NCBI RefSeq assembly: GCF_022900255.1 | Contig: NZ_JALIRM010000001.1 | Span: forward strand, 992,001-1,056,000 | Direction: 5' to 3' | Length of the DNA: 64,000 bases | Source: Lederbergia wuyishanensis | Lineage (GTDB): Bacteria > Bacillota > Bacilli > Bacillales > Bacillaceae_C | Part shown: one piece after another, positions 27,763 through 36,941 of the stretch | How the letters are laid out: every line of letters begins with the position of its first letter | Numbering within the stretch: the stretch's first letter is position 1 | Position numbers and translations under genes: made by a program | Notes under the pieces: model-generated | Seen by the model: the letters and a program-made list of their open reading frames with translations, nothing else | Databases searched by the model: none | Told to the model about the DNA's origin: nothing

Positions 27763-27976
27763 TTTCTTCCCCACTTTTCTTCCTATTTTTTTCTATATTT
27801 ATTTCATTTCTTATGATTGAAAGTGCTTTGTGCAAATCTTCCTTATCAATAAGACTTGAAAAATATAAATCTTTAATTTCTGCTTCCATTATTTCCAAAT
27901 CCAATAATCTCTCACCCAAATAAACAAATATTCCAAATCTCTTAAGTAATTGTTGTACTTCATAAAGCGTATTCAT
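27752..27976 (-). CDS. yqgQ: YqgQ family small protein (DUF910)
   Basis: This small helical cytosolic protein of 74 residues belongs to the YqgQ/DUF910 family. It starts MNTLYEVQQLLKRFGIFVYLGERLLDLE, and its first half is the three-helix core; the C terminus is charged. A structure of the B. subtilis protein suggests a nucleic-acid-binding-like fold, but no function is proven. It overlaps glcK by eleven bases and is always found before it. The Shine-Dalgarno (GTGGTG) is modest. Confidence 0.92.
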   Translation of the reverse strand: MNTLYEVQQLLKRFGIFVYLGERLLDLEIMEAEIKDLYFSSLIDKEDLHKALSIIRNEINIEKNRKKSGEENGK

Positions 27977-28056
27977 GTTTTCACCACATTAAAAAGTTCA
28001 TAGTCACGTTATTTCTCTAGTATTAAGAATATCTTCTTCCCGCTGATAGAGCAAGA

Positions 28057-29184
28057 TTAATTATTATGAAAACCGATGTATAATAATCCACTTACTATAA
28101 TAAATGTGGAAAGTAAAAATAACGTTTGAGTCTTTTTGTTCCGCTTATTTGGAAAATTAGCCACTCCTGTTGCCAAAAACCCTCCTATTAATCCACCGAT
28201 ATGCCCCGCATTATCAATTCCTTGCACAGTAAAACCAAAAATTAAATTAATGATAATGACTATGATCACATTCATACCTATTGATCGAAAAAATACTTGC
28301 GAATTGGTAAAACCAAGATACAAAAGAGCACCAAAACATCCAAAAATGGCACCGCTTGCACCTGCGGATATTGCAGGAGTAAACACAAAGCTTGCAATCG
28401 TTCCCATAACACCTGAAAAAAGGTAGATCCAAAGAAAACGCAATTGACCAAACATTTTTTCTACTGTAGTACCTAAATAATATAAGGCTAACGTATTCAT
28501 TGCAAGATGAAAAATCCCAATATGAATAAAAATCGGTGTAATGAAACGCCACCATTCTCCTCTTAAAATGAGTGGATTAAACTTCGCCCCATACTTTATA
28601 AGCGTTTCTAAATTAGTTGTTCCACCATTGAACTCTATCATTAAAAATATCACTATTTGAAAAACGATAAAAAAATAGGTCAAACGTGGTTTAGTGAACT
28701 CAAACAGTTTTTGTTCCTCTTCTCCATCCATGTATGCAGCCTTTTTTAATACTCCTTGGCGAAGAATAAAAATTTCTGCTTCTTCGTATTCTTCTTTAAG
28801 CAAAAAATCGATTTGGATGTTAAGGATATCACTGATTTTTTTTAAGGGATTATTATAATCCTCACTCGTTAATATGAAGGTAGAAACATTTGATTTTCCC
28901 ACTGTTTCTGTAACGTTTTTTTCCTGTAAAAAACGCTTTGCATCAATCGGAAGTTTGTGGGTAACATAAATATTTAAAACGTTCAATGATCTACGAAATG
29001 AACGTTTCCTTAATACTTCGGCCTGACTTGCTGCTTTTTGTTGATCCCTTATCACAGGATTTGCCCAATATAAATCAGCTCTTATTATACGAATAAATGT
29101 GGCATCTTTATTATTTCTATTTTCAAACCACATTCCCGTTTGAGCATCATTAATATTTATTAATCGATATCCGCATTCTTCCAT
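28057..29184 (-). CDS. gluP: Rhomboid intramembrane protease GluP (YqgP)
   Basis: This intramembrane serine protease has 375 residues. A cytosolic N-terminal domain of about 170 residues precedes six to seven membrane helices. The rhomboid motifs are clear: the HIGIFHLAMN histidine/asparagine loop near 225, the catalytic Ser in GASGAIFG near 288, and the partner His in GHIGGLIGG near 335. In B. subtilis YqgP takes part in magnesium transporter quality control with FtsH. It is in the same direction as yqgQ-glcK. Confidence 0.95.
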   Translation of the reverse strand: MEECGYRLININDAQTGMWFENRNNKDATFIRIIRADLYWANPVIRDQQKAASQAEVLRKRSFRRSLNVLNIYVTHKLPIDAKRFLQEKNVTETVGKSNVSTFILTSEDYNNPLKKISDILNIQIDFLLKEEYEEAEIFILRQGVLKKAAYMDGEEEQKLFEFTKPRLTYFFIVFQIVIFLMIEFNGGTTNLETLIKYGAKFNPLILRGEWWRFITPIFIHIGIFHLAMNTLALYYLGTTVEKMFGQLRFLWIYLFSGVMGTIASFVFTPAISAGASGAIFGCFGALLYLGFTNSQVFFRSIGMNVIIVIIINLIFGFTVQGIDNAGHIGGLIGGFLATGVANFPNKRNKKTQTLFLLSTFIIVSGLLYIGFHNN

Positions 29185-29354
29185 TAAAAAAAATGCAAGA
29201 CGCCAAAATAAAAAAGTTTCCTTCCCTACAATTAATAAAACCTCCTAAGCGTTTACTTCTATTTATATTTTACTATACCAAAAAACAGACTGTTGCAAAA
29301 ACTTAAAAAAGCTGGTATCTAGAAGATCCAGCAATTTGAATACAATTAATTTAA

Positions 29355-29537
29355 TTATTTCCTAAAAGCTGTGCCCATTAGTTTTGAACGAACACCAGGA
29401 ATGTTCATCATTGCATTGACACTTACTTTACGTAAAAAACTATTTCCAAGAAAAGCATTTAACAATTTGTAACGAAAGCGATAAGCCGTTCCTAAGACCG
29501 CGAGAGCTGAAAGCATTTTTATTATTGATCGTATCAT
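29355..29537 (-). CDS. yqgO: YqgO-like small protein
   Basis: This 60-residue basic protein has one N-terminal hydrophobic stretch (about 4–20) and ends with IPGVRSKLMGTAFRK. It lies between yqgN and gluP, as yqgO does in B. subtilis, and I use that name on position alone. An AGGAGGGA seven bases before the ATG supports translation. The function is unknown. A weak hairpin (29309–29332) follows. Confidence 0.65.
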   Translation of the reverse strand: MIRSIIKMLSALAVLGTAYRFRYKLLNAFLGNSFLRKVSVNAMMNIPGVRSKLMGTAFRK

Positions 29538-29578
29538 TAGTATCCCTCCTAGTCTTATATTTACTTATCGGCTTTTTT

Positions 29579-30148
29579 TTATGCATTGCATGTGACTATT
29601 ATCTCACTCTCTGTAATGATTTTTTCAACAGGAATATCATGACTTTCTATAGGAATATCGTCAAAGATTTGCATAGAAAAGCAAAGAGAGATGAAAGTAC
29701 GATTAAATTCTGTTAAAAAACGATCATAGTAACCTCCACCAAAACCTATACGGTATCCTTTTCGATTGAATACTAAACCAGGGACAATTAATAAATCTAT
29801 ATCCAGCTTATCAACCATTATGGTTTTAGCTACGATTGGCTCAAATAAACCAAAGAAGACTGTTTCCATTTGATCAAATGCAGTAATTTGTCTGAATTCC
29901 ATCACTTTTTCAGATGGATCACATTTAGGTATAACAATCTTTTTTCCTTCTTCCCATCCTCTTCTAATGAGTTGCCACGTATCAACTTCAGGAAAATGAG
30001 AAACAGTTATGCCAATGATTTCAGCATTTTTCCATTCACTAGATTGAAAAAGCTTATTTGCAATCATATATGATTTGTGTTCGTATGTAATACGATTTAG
30101 ATTTTTTAAATGATCTTTTACATTTCTTCGAATTGTTTTCTTTTCCAC
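29579..30148 (-). CDS. yqgN: 5-formyltetrahydrofolate cyclo-ligase
   Basis: This enzyme converts 5-formyl-THF to 5,10-methenyl-THF with ATP, returning a storage form of folate to the one-carbon pool. The 189-residue product has the basic N-terminal segment RRNVKDHLKNL, the middle LIVPGLVFNRKGYRIGFGGGYYDRFL signature with the FGxGxGYYDR loop near 125–140, and normal length. The start is GTG behind AAGGAG, with a rather long spacing of eleven bases. It follows rpmG but is separated from it by a terminator. Confidence 0.95.
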   Translation of the reverse strand: MEKKTIRRNVKDHLKNLNRITYEHKSYMIANKLFQSSEWKNAEIIGITVSHFPEVDTWQLIRRGWEEGKKIVIPKCDPSEKVMEFRQITAFDQMETVFFGLFEPIVAKTIMVDKLDIDLLIVPGLVFNRKGYRIGFGGGYYDRFLTEFNRTFISLCFSMQIFDDIPIESHDIPVEKIITESEIIVTCNA

Positions 30149-30180
30149 AAAGCAATCAACTCCTTATATATAATGATATC

Positions 30181-30225
30181 AAAAAAGCCAGAAACACTGT
30201 ATTATGGAAGTGTTTCTGGCTTTTT
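30181..30225 (-). terminator. Terminator between rpmG and yqgN
   Basis: A stem AAAAAGCCAGAAACACT with its complement and a T-run in both directions lies in the 95-base gap after rpmG. Confidence 0.9.
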
Positions 30226-30243
30226 GAATTAACGTTGTTTATG

Positions 30244-30393
30244 TTACTTTGTTTCGCGGTGCAAAGTAACTCGTTTTTCTCTAGGGCAATATTTTTTAAG
30301 CTCAAGACGGTCAGTATTATTACGTTTATTTTTTGTTGAAATATAATTACGCTCACTGCATTCCGTGCAAGCTAATGTAATGTTCACGCGCAT
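30244..30393 (-). CDS. rpmG: 50S ribosomal protein L33
   Basis: L33 is a small E-site protein of the large ribosomal subunit. The 49-residue product starts [20 protein letters not shown] and ends LHRETK. The first CxxC knuckle is present (CTEC at 9–12), but the second reads YCPRE, so only three of the four zinc cysteines remain. Zinc-binding C+ and zinc-free C- forms are known in Bacillus; this one is intermediate. I start at MRVN rather than an upstream codon because all L33 proteins begin there. Confidence 0.95.
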   Translation of the reverse strand: MRVNITLACTECSERNYISTKNKRNNTDRLELKKYCPREKRVTLHRETK

Positions 30394-30562
30394 GTCTTTC
30401 CCTCCAAACTTCAATGCATTCTTCACTGTACATACGACTTTTTTATAATATCACTATTTTTTCCGAAATGCTAGTATCTATTTTCTACGGTAATTAATTT
30501 TATATGAATAGAGATAATCTTATGGTATAAATAAAGGAAGTACAACACATCTGGGGTGGCAT

Positions 30563-30934
30563 ATGGATACAATTATCATTTTCTTATTAGGTTTATCAAT
30601 CGTTTTATTTATTATTTCATTTTTCCAAACTGATAAGGTCAAGGTATTAGAAAAAGAGGTTGAACAATTGTCAATGAATGTCTTACAAGACCATTACCTT
30701 ATGAAAAAAAGACTTAAAGTTCTTGAAGAAGAATTATTAATGGGGCAGAATTTTATAGATGATATTCCAAGACGTGAATTGGATCAAGAACCGAATGAAA
30801 TATTAAAAAATCATGTATTGGCTCTATATAATCAAGGACTTGAAATACAACAAATTTCCAAGCAGTCTTCCTTGTCCGTTGAAACAGTAAAAAATATCAT
30901 TAAAAAGCGACAGGGTACTATTGGAGGAATTTAA
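30563..30934 (+). CDS. Membrane-anchored coiled-coil protein with HTH
   Basis: I do not recognise a named gene here. The 123-residue protein has an N-terminal membrane helix (2–20), a coiled coil (about 26–60, KVLEKEVEQLSMNVLQDHYLM), and a C-terminal helix-turn-helix-like motif, LALYNQGLEIQQISKQSSLS followed by VETVKNIIKKR, similar to that of resolvases and LuxR-type regulators. The gene is followed after two bases by the next one, so they are one operon. A membrane-tethered DNA-binding protein or a structural protein are both possible. Confidence 0.75.
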   Translation: MDTIIIFLLGLSIVLFIISFFQTDKVKVLEKEVEQLSMNVLQDHYLMKKRLKVLEEELLMGQNFIDDIPRRELDQEPNEILKNHVLALYNQGLEIQQISKQSSLSVETVKNIIKKRQGTIGGI

Positions 30935-30936
30935 GG

Positions 30937-31392
30937 ATGAATAAACAAACAACAAGAGCCTTCGCTTCAGGATTATTAGTTTCTGCTTTAATTCTATATG
31001 CCTACGTTCAATTCTTCCAGAAAAAACCTGATCCTGTACCTGCTTTAAAGGAAGGTTATATTGAAATTAACCAAACTGAGTATGAACAGTTAAAACAAGA
31101 ATCCGATGAATGGAAAAATAAATTTGAAACGCTCGCTAAGAAGAAAGCAGAACAAATTTCTAAAACTACTGAAAAAACTGTTAATCACTATGAAATTGTT
31201 ATTCCCGAAGGCGTGTCTTCAATAGAAATAAGCACTGAACTTGAAGATGCAGGTATTATAGACAATGCAGAAGACTTCAATAATTATTTAGCAAATAAAA
31301 ATTTGCAGCGTTATATCCAATTTGGAAAGTTTGAATTAAATGATTCAATGTCTTATGAGGAAATTTGTAATGTCATTGCAAAGAAGCCATAA
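30937..31392 (+). CDS. MltG/YceG-like membrane protein lacking the catalytic domain
   Basis: The 151-residue protein has an N-terminal membrane helix (about 8–26), a coiled-coil linker and a C-terminal domain, YEIVIPEGVSSIEISTELEDAGIIDNAEDFNNYL and onward, that resembles the LysM-like first subdomain of the endolytic transglycosylase MltG. The catalytic Glu domain of MltG is absent, so no enzyme activity is expected. It is often annotated as aminodeoxychorismate-lyase-like. It is coupled to the preceding HTH gene and points toward convergent pbpA. Confidence 0.78.
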   Translation: MNKQTTRAFASGLLVSALILYAYVQFFQKKPDPVPALKEGYIEINQTEYEQLKQESDEWKNKFETLAKKKAEQISKTTEKTVNHYEIVIPEGVSSIEISTELEDAGIIDNAEDFNNYLANKNLQRYIQFGKFELNDSMSYEEICNVIAKKP

Positions 31393-31423
31393 AAAAAGAA
31401 AGCAGAATTCTGCTTTCTTTTTT
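31392..31423. terminator. Bidirectional terminator at pbpA
   Basis: A perfect palindrome AAAAGAAAGCAGAATTCTGCTTTCTTTT with T-tracts on both strands overlaps the end of the MltG-like gene and follows pbpA on minus. Confidence 0.9.
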
Positions 31424-33515
31424 ATTCCTGTTCTTCCTCTTCATCTTTGGAGTTTCCTTGTTTAGCTCTCTTTTCTTTTAAGTCAAAGTAGGCTTTCATA
31501 ACCCTTGTACCAATCTCCATATTGACATTATTTTCTGCTCCTCCTTTGACATATGCGGAAGGAACAACAACGGACATAGCTACTTCGGGATTTTGAAATG
31601 GGGCGTATCCTACGAGTGATAAATTCCATACACCCGTACCTTGGTCGACTGTTTCAGCAGTTCCTGTTTTACCAGCTGCATGGAATGATTTATAGTCTGG
31701 ACCGTTAAATACTACACCAGTACCATTTGCTTCATGAAAGACTCCATAGAAAGCATTTTGTACATTTTTGATTTGATAATCACTAGCATCAATTCGATTT
31801 AAAACTTTTGGCTTTATTTCTTGGACAATCGGTCCAATATTACCTTTCTCATCTCCAGGATCACGAATTTCTTTTACAATATGCGTTTGCATTCGGTAAC
31901 CGCCATTCGCAATAGTTGACACATATTGTGCAAGCTGAAGTGGAGTAAAAGAATCGAATTGTCCAATGGCGAAGTCAAGTGTAGTACCTCCAGGTGCCGT
32001 ATCAACATTTCCTTTAAATCCTATTTGTTCACCAGGCAAATCTAAACCAGTACGGACACCAAGTCCAAATTGACTAAAATAATAGCGTAAATCATTAAAA
32101 ACTTGATATTTATCAATCGTTAACTTTTGATAAGGTTGAGTATATGTCATTCCACCCATCAACATGGCAATTTTAAACATATACGCGTTTGATGATCGTA
32201 CGATTGCCTGATGATCAGACAACTGCATAGGTCCTCTATAACTAAACCAAGATTTTTTTGGGGGTGTATCTTTAAGATAAATAACTTCATCACGAAGTAT
32301 TCTACCTGGACTAATAGCCCCCGACATATACCCTGTTAACACTGTTGCGCCTTTTACCGCCGAACCTGGTACATAGGCGGTTGTAAAATTGCCCGATGCA
32401 AAATCGCTAAAGATATATTTTCCTTCTTTTTCATTATAGGAATATTGTTTTCCGGACATAGCTAGAATTTCTCCAGTAAATGGATCTATCATCGTGACAA
32501 AAGCTCTGTCTAAAAGGCGCGTTCCTGATTTTGCTTTAGTTTTACGGATTTCCTCTTCTAGAATTTTATCAATCTCTTGCTGCAACTCCATATCAATTGT
32601 GAGGACAAGATCCTTACCTCGTTCACCCTCATGAACGGGAATTGTTTCAAGGATTTCACCAGATTTTGTTATATTTTTTACTTTTTCTTTTTGTCCACGA
32701 AGGACATCTTCGTACTGTAATTCGATATAACTTTTTCCGACTCGGTCATTTCTGCTATATCCTCTTGATTCATAGTAGTCCAACTTTTCTACAGGTAATC
32801 CAGTTGTAACATTCCCTAAAATAGAGCGTAATGTATCTCCAAATAAATATATCCGTTCCCAATCCGTCGTAGTGTCAACACCAGGTAGCATCCCTAAATG
32901 TTCATTTACTTCTGCATATTCTTCCAATGTTACATCATTATTTTTAACAAATTGAGGATCAAGGGCATATCCTCCCGTAAACTCTCTGTATATCGCAAGG
33001 ACTTCCAAGTCTTCCTTGGTAAGCGTTTCTAGTTCTTCTTCTGTCACTCGATCTCTTTGGAGTTTATATAATTCGGATTCTTTTCCTTTGTACTTCTCAA
33101 TTTCTTTATTAGTCACTTTTGCTTTTGCTTCTTCAGGATGGAGCATAAGCCAAAAATCTACCTTATCCCTATGTGTAATTTTATCGGTATCTTTATGGAT
33201 AATTTTTGCGAGAGTTCGAGCGGTTTCCAACGTTTTTTTCTGATCAAATTGATTCGGAGCTGTATACGTAATCGCTTTTTGAGGCTTATTTTCAACAACT
33301 GGATTGTAATTACGGTCATAAATAAGTCCTCGTGGGACAGATGTTTTAACTGTTACATCCTCCGTACGATCAATTTCTCTTTTTGCGTCCTCCCCATTTA
33401 CGATTTGAACATATCCCAAACGAAGTATAAGCATCGAAAACATTATAAACACAACAAAAAACAACATGTTCATTCGTAAAGGAACATGAGTTTTTTTCTT
33501 TTTCTTTTTTTCCAA
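31422..33515 (-). CDS. pbpA: Class B penicillin-binding protein 2A
   Basis: This transpeptidase cross-links cell-wall peptidoglycan during side-wall synthesis and rod-shape maintenance. The protein has one N-terminal membrane helix (about 18–38), the dimerization domain and the transpeptidase motifs SAVK (GSAVKGATV), SSNAY and KTGTAE in order. I use the TTG at 33515 behind GGGG, giving 697 residues; the TTG at 33539 is an alternative that adds eight. The C terminus is acidic (KDEEEEQE). It is convergent with the MltG-like gene and 66 bases after yqgE stops. Confidence 0.94.
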   Translation of the reverse strand: MEKKKKKKTHVPLRMNMLFFVVFIMFSMLILRLGYVQIVNGEDAKREIDRTEDVTVKTSVPRGLIYDRNYNPVVENKPQKAITYTAPNQFDQKKTLETARTLAKIIHKDTDKITHRDKVDFWLMLHPEEAKAKVTNKEIEKYKGKESELYKLQRDRVTEEELETLTKEDLEVLAIYREFTGGYALDPQFVKNNDVTLEEYAEVNEHLGMLPGVDTTTDWERIYLFGDTLRSILGNVTTGLPVEKLDYYESRGYSRNDRVGKSYIELQYEDVLRGQKEKVKNITKSGEILETIPVHEGERGKDLVLTIDMELQQEIDKILEEEIRKTKAKSGTRLLDRAFVTMIDPFTGEILAMSGKQYSYNEKEGKYIFSDFASGNFTTAYVPGSAVKGATVLTGYMSGAISPGRILRDEVIYLKDTPPKKSWFSYRGPMQLSDHQAIVRSSNAYMFKIAMLMGGMTYTQPYQKLTIDKYQVFNDLRYYFSQFGLGVRTGLDLPGEQIGFKGNVDTAPGGTTLDFAIGQFDSFTPLQLAQYVSTIANGGYRMQTHIVKEIRDPGDEKGNIGPIVQEIKPKVLNRIDASDYQIKNVQNAFYGVFHEANGTGVVFNGPDYKSFHAAGKTGTAETVDQGTGVWNLSLVGYAPFQNPEVAMSVVVPSAYVKGGAENNVNMEIGTRVMKAYFDLKEKRAKQGNSKDEEEEQE

Positions 33516-33604
33516 ATTACCCCGTCCCCTTCTTTTCAATCATATCCTAATTGTAAAAGAAAAAAGAGGACAATGCCACCTAAAAATATTACAGCAAGTT
33601 GAAC

Positions 33605-34816
33605 TTATTCCGTTTTTAACTTAAGTAACATGAATGCAGCCAATGTATTGCCAGCACCGAGAATAATAAGCAAAATTGGAATGCTTGTCTTTGGGGCAAA
33701 AAGATAGACTGCTGCTATGAATGACAATATGGATACTACCCTTCCGATATTCAAAAATAATTCTCTAACAACGATATATTCAATCCTCATTTCTGCAGCC
33801 TTCCAGCTTTTACCTATCGCGTCGTAAGTCATAGAAGAATAAGGTACGAGCATAAGCGGATAAGCAATTCCGATGCATGCAGCGTATATTAAGAGCCTTG
33901 TATATGTAGGGTCAAAAACGATAATAAAGATGGCAGCATATAGAATCAAGCCACCGACTACCATGATTTTCTTTCTCATATCTTTTTTAATGAGCTTCGT
34001 GGCAAGGGTGTAGATTATAAAGGAGATACCTGCATGGATTAATCCGAATGTACCAAGTGCTAACTCACTGTTTGTTGCAATAAAAACAAAAACAGAGATG
34101 ACAAATACAAATGTCCCTTCCCTTAAACCTTGAAGAAGATGTGCATTTGTAATTATTCGCCAATTATGATTGTGTTTTCTTTCCTTGTAGATTCTTGTAA
34201 ATAAATATTGCCCTGAAGATGGCCTGCGATTTATATAAAAACTTGTTAAGACTGCAGCAGAAAATAAACCTAGAGATATGGCAAAGATGATTGTATACCC
34301 AATATTTGAAACAAACCGTGTAATGATAAACCCCGCCGAAATGGGCCCTATTAATCCACCCGTTGATGAGAGCGCCCCCATAAATCCGTTGAAAAAATCC
34401 CTCGTTTCAGGTTCTGTTATTTCAAATGTTAAGACATTGAATGCAAGCCAATAAAAACCATATCCTACACCAAGCAGTGCACCTAGAAGGACAAGATGAT
34501 GAGAGGATTTTTCTCCAAAAAGTAGAACGACTATAAAAAAAATTGCGAGAAAAATCACTCCTAGACGCAGCACAATCACCCTGTCGACTTTTTTAGCCCA
34601 TCTTCCAGCAATTATGAAAATAATTGGTTGGATGACGACAATGGTTAAATTATAAATAGCAAGATCAATAAAACTTTTTGATTGCTTCCATAAATAAACA
34701 TTTACGAATGTATTTGATAAAGAAATACTTAAAGAATATAGACCACCTATTAACAATAACAACAATAAATCTTTAGTTACTTCAATATCATTAAAAAGCT
34801 TTTTAAATTTCAACAT
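33605..34816 (-). CDS. yqgE: MFS transporter YqgE
   Basis: This major facilitator superfamily membrane protein has 403 residues and about twelve hydrophobic segments. After helix 2 the charged loop RWAKKVDRV carries the usual MFS A-loop basic residues. The protein resembles YqgE of B. subtilis, which sits at the same place before pbpA. The substrate is not known. The ATG follows AAAGGGGAG. The next gene upstream, sodA, is separated by an intergenic gap of 329 bases. Confidence 0.9.
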   Translation of the reverse strand: MLKFKKLFNDIEVTKDLLLLLLIGGLYSLSISLSNTFVNVYLWKQSKSFIDLAIYNLTIVVIQPIIFIIAGRWAKKVDRVIVLRLGVIFLAIFFIVVLLFGEKSSHHLVLLGALLGVGYGFYWLAFNVLTFEITEPETRDFFNGFMGALSSTGGLIGPISAGFIITRFVSNIGYTIIFAISLGLFSAAVLTSFYINRRPSSGQYLFTRIYKERKHNHNWRIITNAHLLQGLREGTFVFVISVFVFIATNSELALGTFGLIHAGISFIIYTLATKLIKKDMRKKIMVVGGLILYAAIFIIVFDPTYTRLLIYAACIGIAYPLMLVPYSSMTYDAIGKSWKAAEMRIEYIVVRELFLNIGRVVSILSFIAAVYLFAPKTSIPILLIILGAGNTLAAFMLLKLKTE

Positions 34817-35103
34817 AATAAAACTCCCCTTTTCCTTCCTTCTATCTTTAGTGAACAGGGAAGTTTTATACTAAAAATTTTGCGTTTTCTTGAAAACATA
34901 AATAACGATACATATTAAAAACATTTAAAAGAAGATACATCTTTGTGATTTCTTTAATCTCTTTAATGTCCCAGAAAAATAACGCTCCTACATCACATAT
35001 GATATATTTAGAGTGCCGTGTTCAATATGGGATGTAGCTTTCTTAACATTCAAAGTTCCATTAATTCATAAATGAGGTACTTAAATCAATATACTTTTTC
35101 AAT
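34817..35103. other. Gap upstream of yqgE without a gene
   Basis: Nothing coding is seen here. It should hold the yqgE promoter on minus, but I cannot point to a good -35/-10 pair. The sodA terminator begins at its right edge. Confidence 0.6.
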
Positions 35104-35139
35104 AAAAAAAACGAACTGCATTTAAGCAATTCGTTTTTT
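35104..35139 (-). terminator. Terminator of sodA
   Basis: A stem AAAAAACGAA/TTCGTTTTTT with a T-tract lies immediately past the sodA stop. Confidence 0.9.
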
Positions 35140-35145
35140 ATCTGC

Positions 35146-35754
35146 TTATTTTGCAGCTTCGTATAATTTTTGAACTTCGTCCCAATTTACAACATTCCAG
35201 AATGCACTCATATATTCAGGACGACGGTTTTGATATTTCAAATAATATGCGTGCTCCCATACATCAAGACCTAGTAAAGGTGTTTTACCTTCCATAAGAG
35301 GACTATCTTGATTAGGTGTGCTTGTAATTTCAAGTTCTCCATTATTCAATGCAAGCCATGCCCAGCCTGAACCGAAGCGTCCAGCTCCAGCAGCTTGGAA
35401 TTGCTCTTTGAATTTATCAAAGCTACCAAATTTGCTGTTGATTGCTTCTGCGATTGAGCCAGTTGGTTCGCCACCGCCATTTGGTGAAAGAAGCTTCCAG
35501 AATAACGAGTGGTTTGCATGTCCCCCACCGTTATTTCTTACAGCAGTACGAATGGATTCTGGAACTGAATCTAGATCAGCAATCAAATCTTCTACAGACT
35601 TGCTTGCTAGATCCGCATTCCCTTCAAGTGCACTATTTAAATTTGTCACATATGTGTTGTGATGCTTTGTGTGGTGAATGTTCAATGTTTCCTTATCGAT
35701 ATGCGGCTCAAGTGCATCATATCCATAAGGTAATTGTGGTAATTCATATGCCAT
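35146..35754 (-). CDS. sodA: Superoxide dismutase, Mn/Fe family
   Basis: SodA converts superoxide to hydrogen peroxide and oxygen in the cytoplasm. The 202-residue protein has the metal ligands in HHTKHHNTY (His27), NHSLFWKLL (His about 82), and [17 protein letters not shown] (Asp about 164 and His about 168). The [12 protein letters not shown] motif with Gly-Gly patterns fits the manganese type, as known for Bacillus SodA. It is monocistronic with a strong terminator. The start ATG is behind AGGAGG. Confidence 0.97.
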   Translation of the reverse strand: MAYELPQLPYGYDALEPHIDKETLNIHHTKHHNTYVTNLNSALEGNADLASKSVEDLIADLDSVPESIRTAVRNNGGGHANHSLFWKLLSPNGGGEPTGSIAEAINSKFGSFDKFKEQFQAAGAGRFGSGWAWLALNNGELEITSTPNQDSPLMEGKTPLLGLDVWEHAYYLKYQNRRPEYMSAFWNVVNWDEVQKLYEAAK

Positions 35755-35952
35755 AATAATTCCTCCTATGTAATTATTTTGAATCGTCTAACGATTCACG
35801 CTCACAATTATAGATTACCAAATTTAGTAATCGCATACAAATAATTTGCTTAGAAAATCATTCAAATTTCATAATGTGATAAACTTGTCACTTGAAACTA
35901 ACACCTATTCACATCTAAACTAAAAATGATAGATCATAAAGGGCGTGACAAA

Positions 35953-36462
35953 ATGCATAAAAAATCCATTTTTTCTATTTTTATAAAATGCTTATATTCA
36001 TTCAAAGACATTGCTAAATTTAGATTTCTTGGCATTGGGAAATCTATAAACTATACTTTTTTTCTAGTTTTTCTATATTTTTTGCCAAGTCTATACAACA
36101 CAATCATATTAAAGAGAGATTCATCAAGCTTGCTGCCAGATTTCGATACAGGCAGTATCGCTATCATGCTACCTATTTTTATTATCTTTATGTACTTATT
36201 AAATACAGGTATTTTCTTTTTAAAAATATCAATTTTAGCAGGTATTGCTGTATTACTGGCCAAGGTATTAAATAGAAAGCTACCATATCGGCAAAGTTGG
36301 AGATTGACAGCTTTCAGCATTACTTTACCCACTTTACTTTTCGGTTTAGAGCCATTATTAAGCAAACCAATCCCATATGGTACATTATTCGATTTCTTAA
36401 TAAGTATCATTTATATATTTTTTAGTATAAAAAAAATACCTCGTCCCAAAATACTTTCATAA
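35953..36462 (+). CDS. yqgB: DUF1189 membrane protein (YqgB-like)
   Basis: This integral membrane protein of 169 residues is of unknown function and resembles the DUF1189 family. It has hydrophobic segments at about 34–51, 75–95, 98–118 and 150–165. The ATG behind AAAGGGCG gives MHKKSIFSIFIKCLYSFKDI, whose N-terminal aromatic/basic pattern is family-like. It lies between sodA and yqfZ, the position of yqgB in B. subtilis. It is divergent from sodA. Confidence 0.75.
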   Translation: MHKKSIFSIFIKCLYSFKDIAKFRFLGIGKSINYTFFLVFLYFLPSLYNTIILKRDSSSLLPDFDTGSIAIMLPIFIIFMYLLNTGIFFLKISILAGIAVLLAKVLNRKLPYRQSWRLTAFSITLPTLLFGLEPLLSKPIPYGTLFDFLISIIYIFFSIKKIPRPKILS

Positions 36463-36515
36463 ATGTCCTTTTCTCTTCATATACATCATACATCTTATGA
36501 AGAGGCGGGATAAAT

Positions 36516-36851
36516 ATGAAAAAAATCGTAGCATTCATCGCAATATCTATTCTTATCTATAGTGTCTATTATGATTTGACAATAGGAGTGATTCCCAGAA
36601 GTTCTGCCGCATCATCTAAATTAGTTGAAAATCAACCTATACCAGTTGAAAAAGAGCCTATTACTAGTGTTGAAATTAAGCCTGGGGATACCGTTATTTC
36701 TATTATCGAAGGACTGCAACAAGGCCCACTGCCCGTTCCAATAAGTCAAGTAGTATTAGATTTTCAGGAGTTAAACGAAGGAATAAAACCAGAGCAAATT
36801 CAAATAGGGAAAACCTATCAGTTTCCTGTCTATAACCAACAAAATCGTTAA
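36516..36851 (+). CDS. yqfZ: LysM domain protein YqfZ
   Basis: This 111-residue protein has an N-terminal membrane helix or signal peptide (about 3–22), a short linker, and one LysM-like domain, VEIKPGDTVISIIEGLQQG at about 52–70 to KTYQFPVY at the end. It is expected to sit outside the membrane and touch peptidoglycan or spore layers. The ATG follows GAGGCGGG. It precedes ispG, as in B. subtilis, with a promoter and a hairpin between them. Confidence 0.86.
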   Translation: MKKIVAFIAISILIYSVYYDLTIGVIPRSSAASSKLVENQPIPVEKEPITSVEIKPGDTVISIIEGLQQGPLPVPISQVVLDFQELNEGIKPEQIQIGKTYQFPVYNQQNR

Positions 36852-36864
36852 TTATAGCCAATCT

Positions 36865-36894
36865 GTTGTCAATTTCACGTAAAAGTTGATACAA
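36865..36894 (+). promoter_or_regulatory. Promoter of ispG
   Basis: TTGTCA, an 18-base spacer and TACAAT lie downstream of yqfZ. Transcription should start near 36901, upstream of the hairpin at 36917. Confidence 0.6.
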
Positions 36895-36916
36895 TATATA
36901 TGTATTTCATTATATA

Positions 36917-36941
36917 TAGAGATGAAAATCTCTATTTTTTT
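36917..36941 (+). terminator. Hairpin with T-run in the ispG leader
   Basis: A 7-bp stem TAGAGAT/ATCTCTA with a GAAA loop is followed by seven T and then directly by the ispG Shine-Dalgarno AAAGGAG. It may end yqfZ transcripts, or act as an attenuator of ispG. The stem is AT-rich, so it is weak. Confidence 0.55.
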
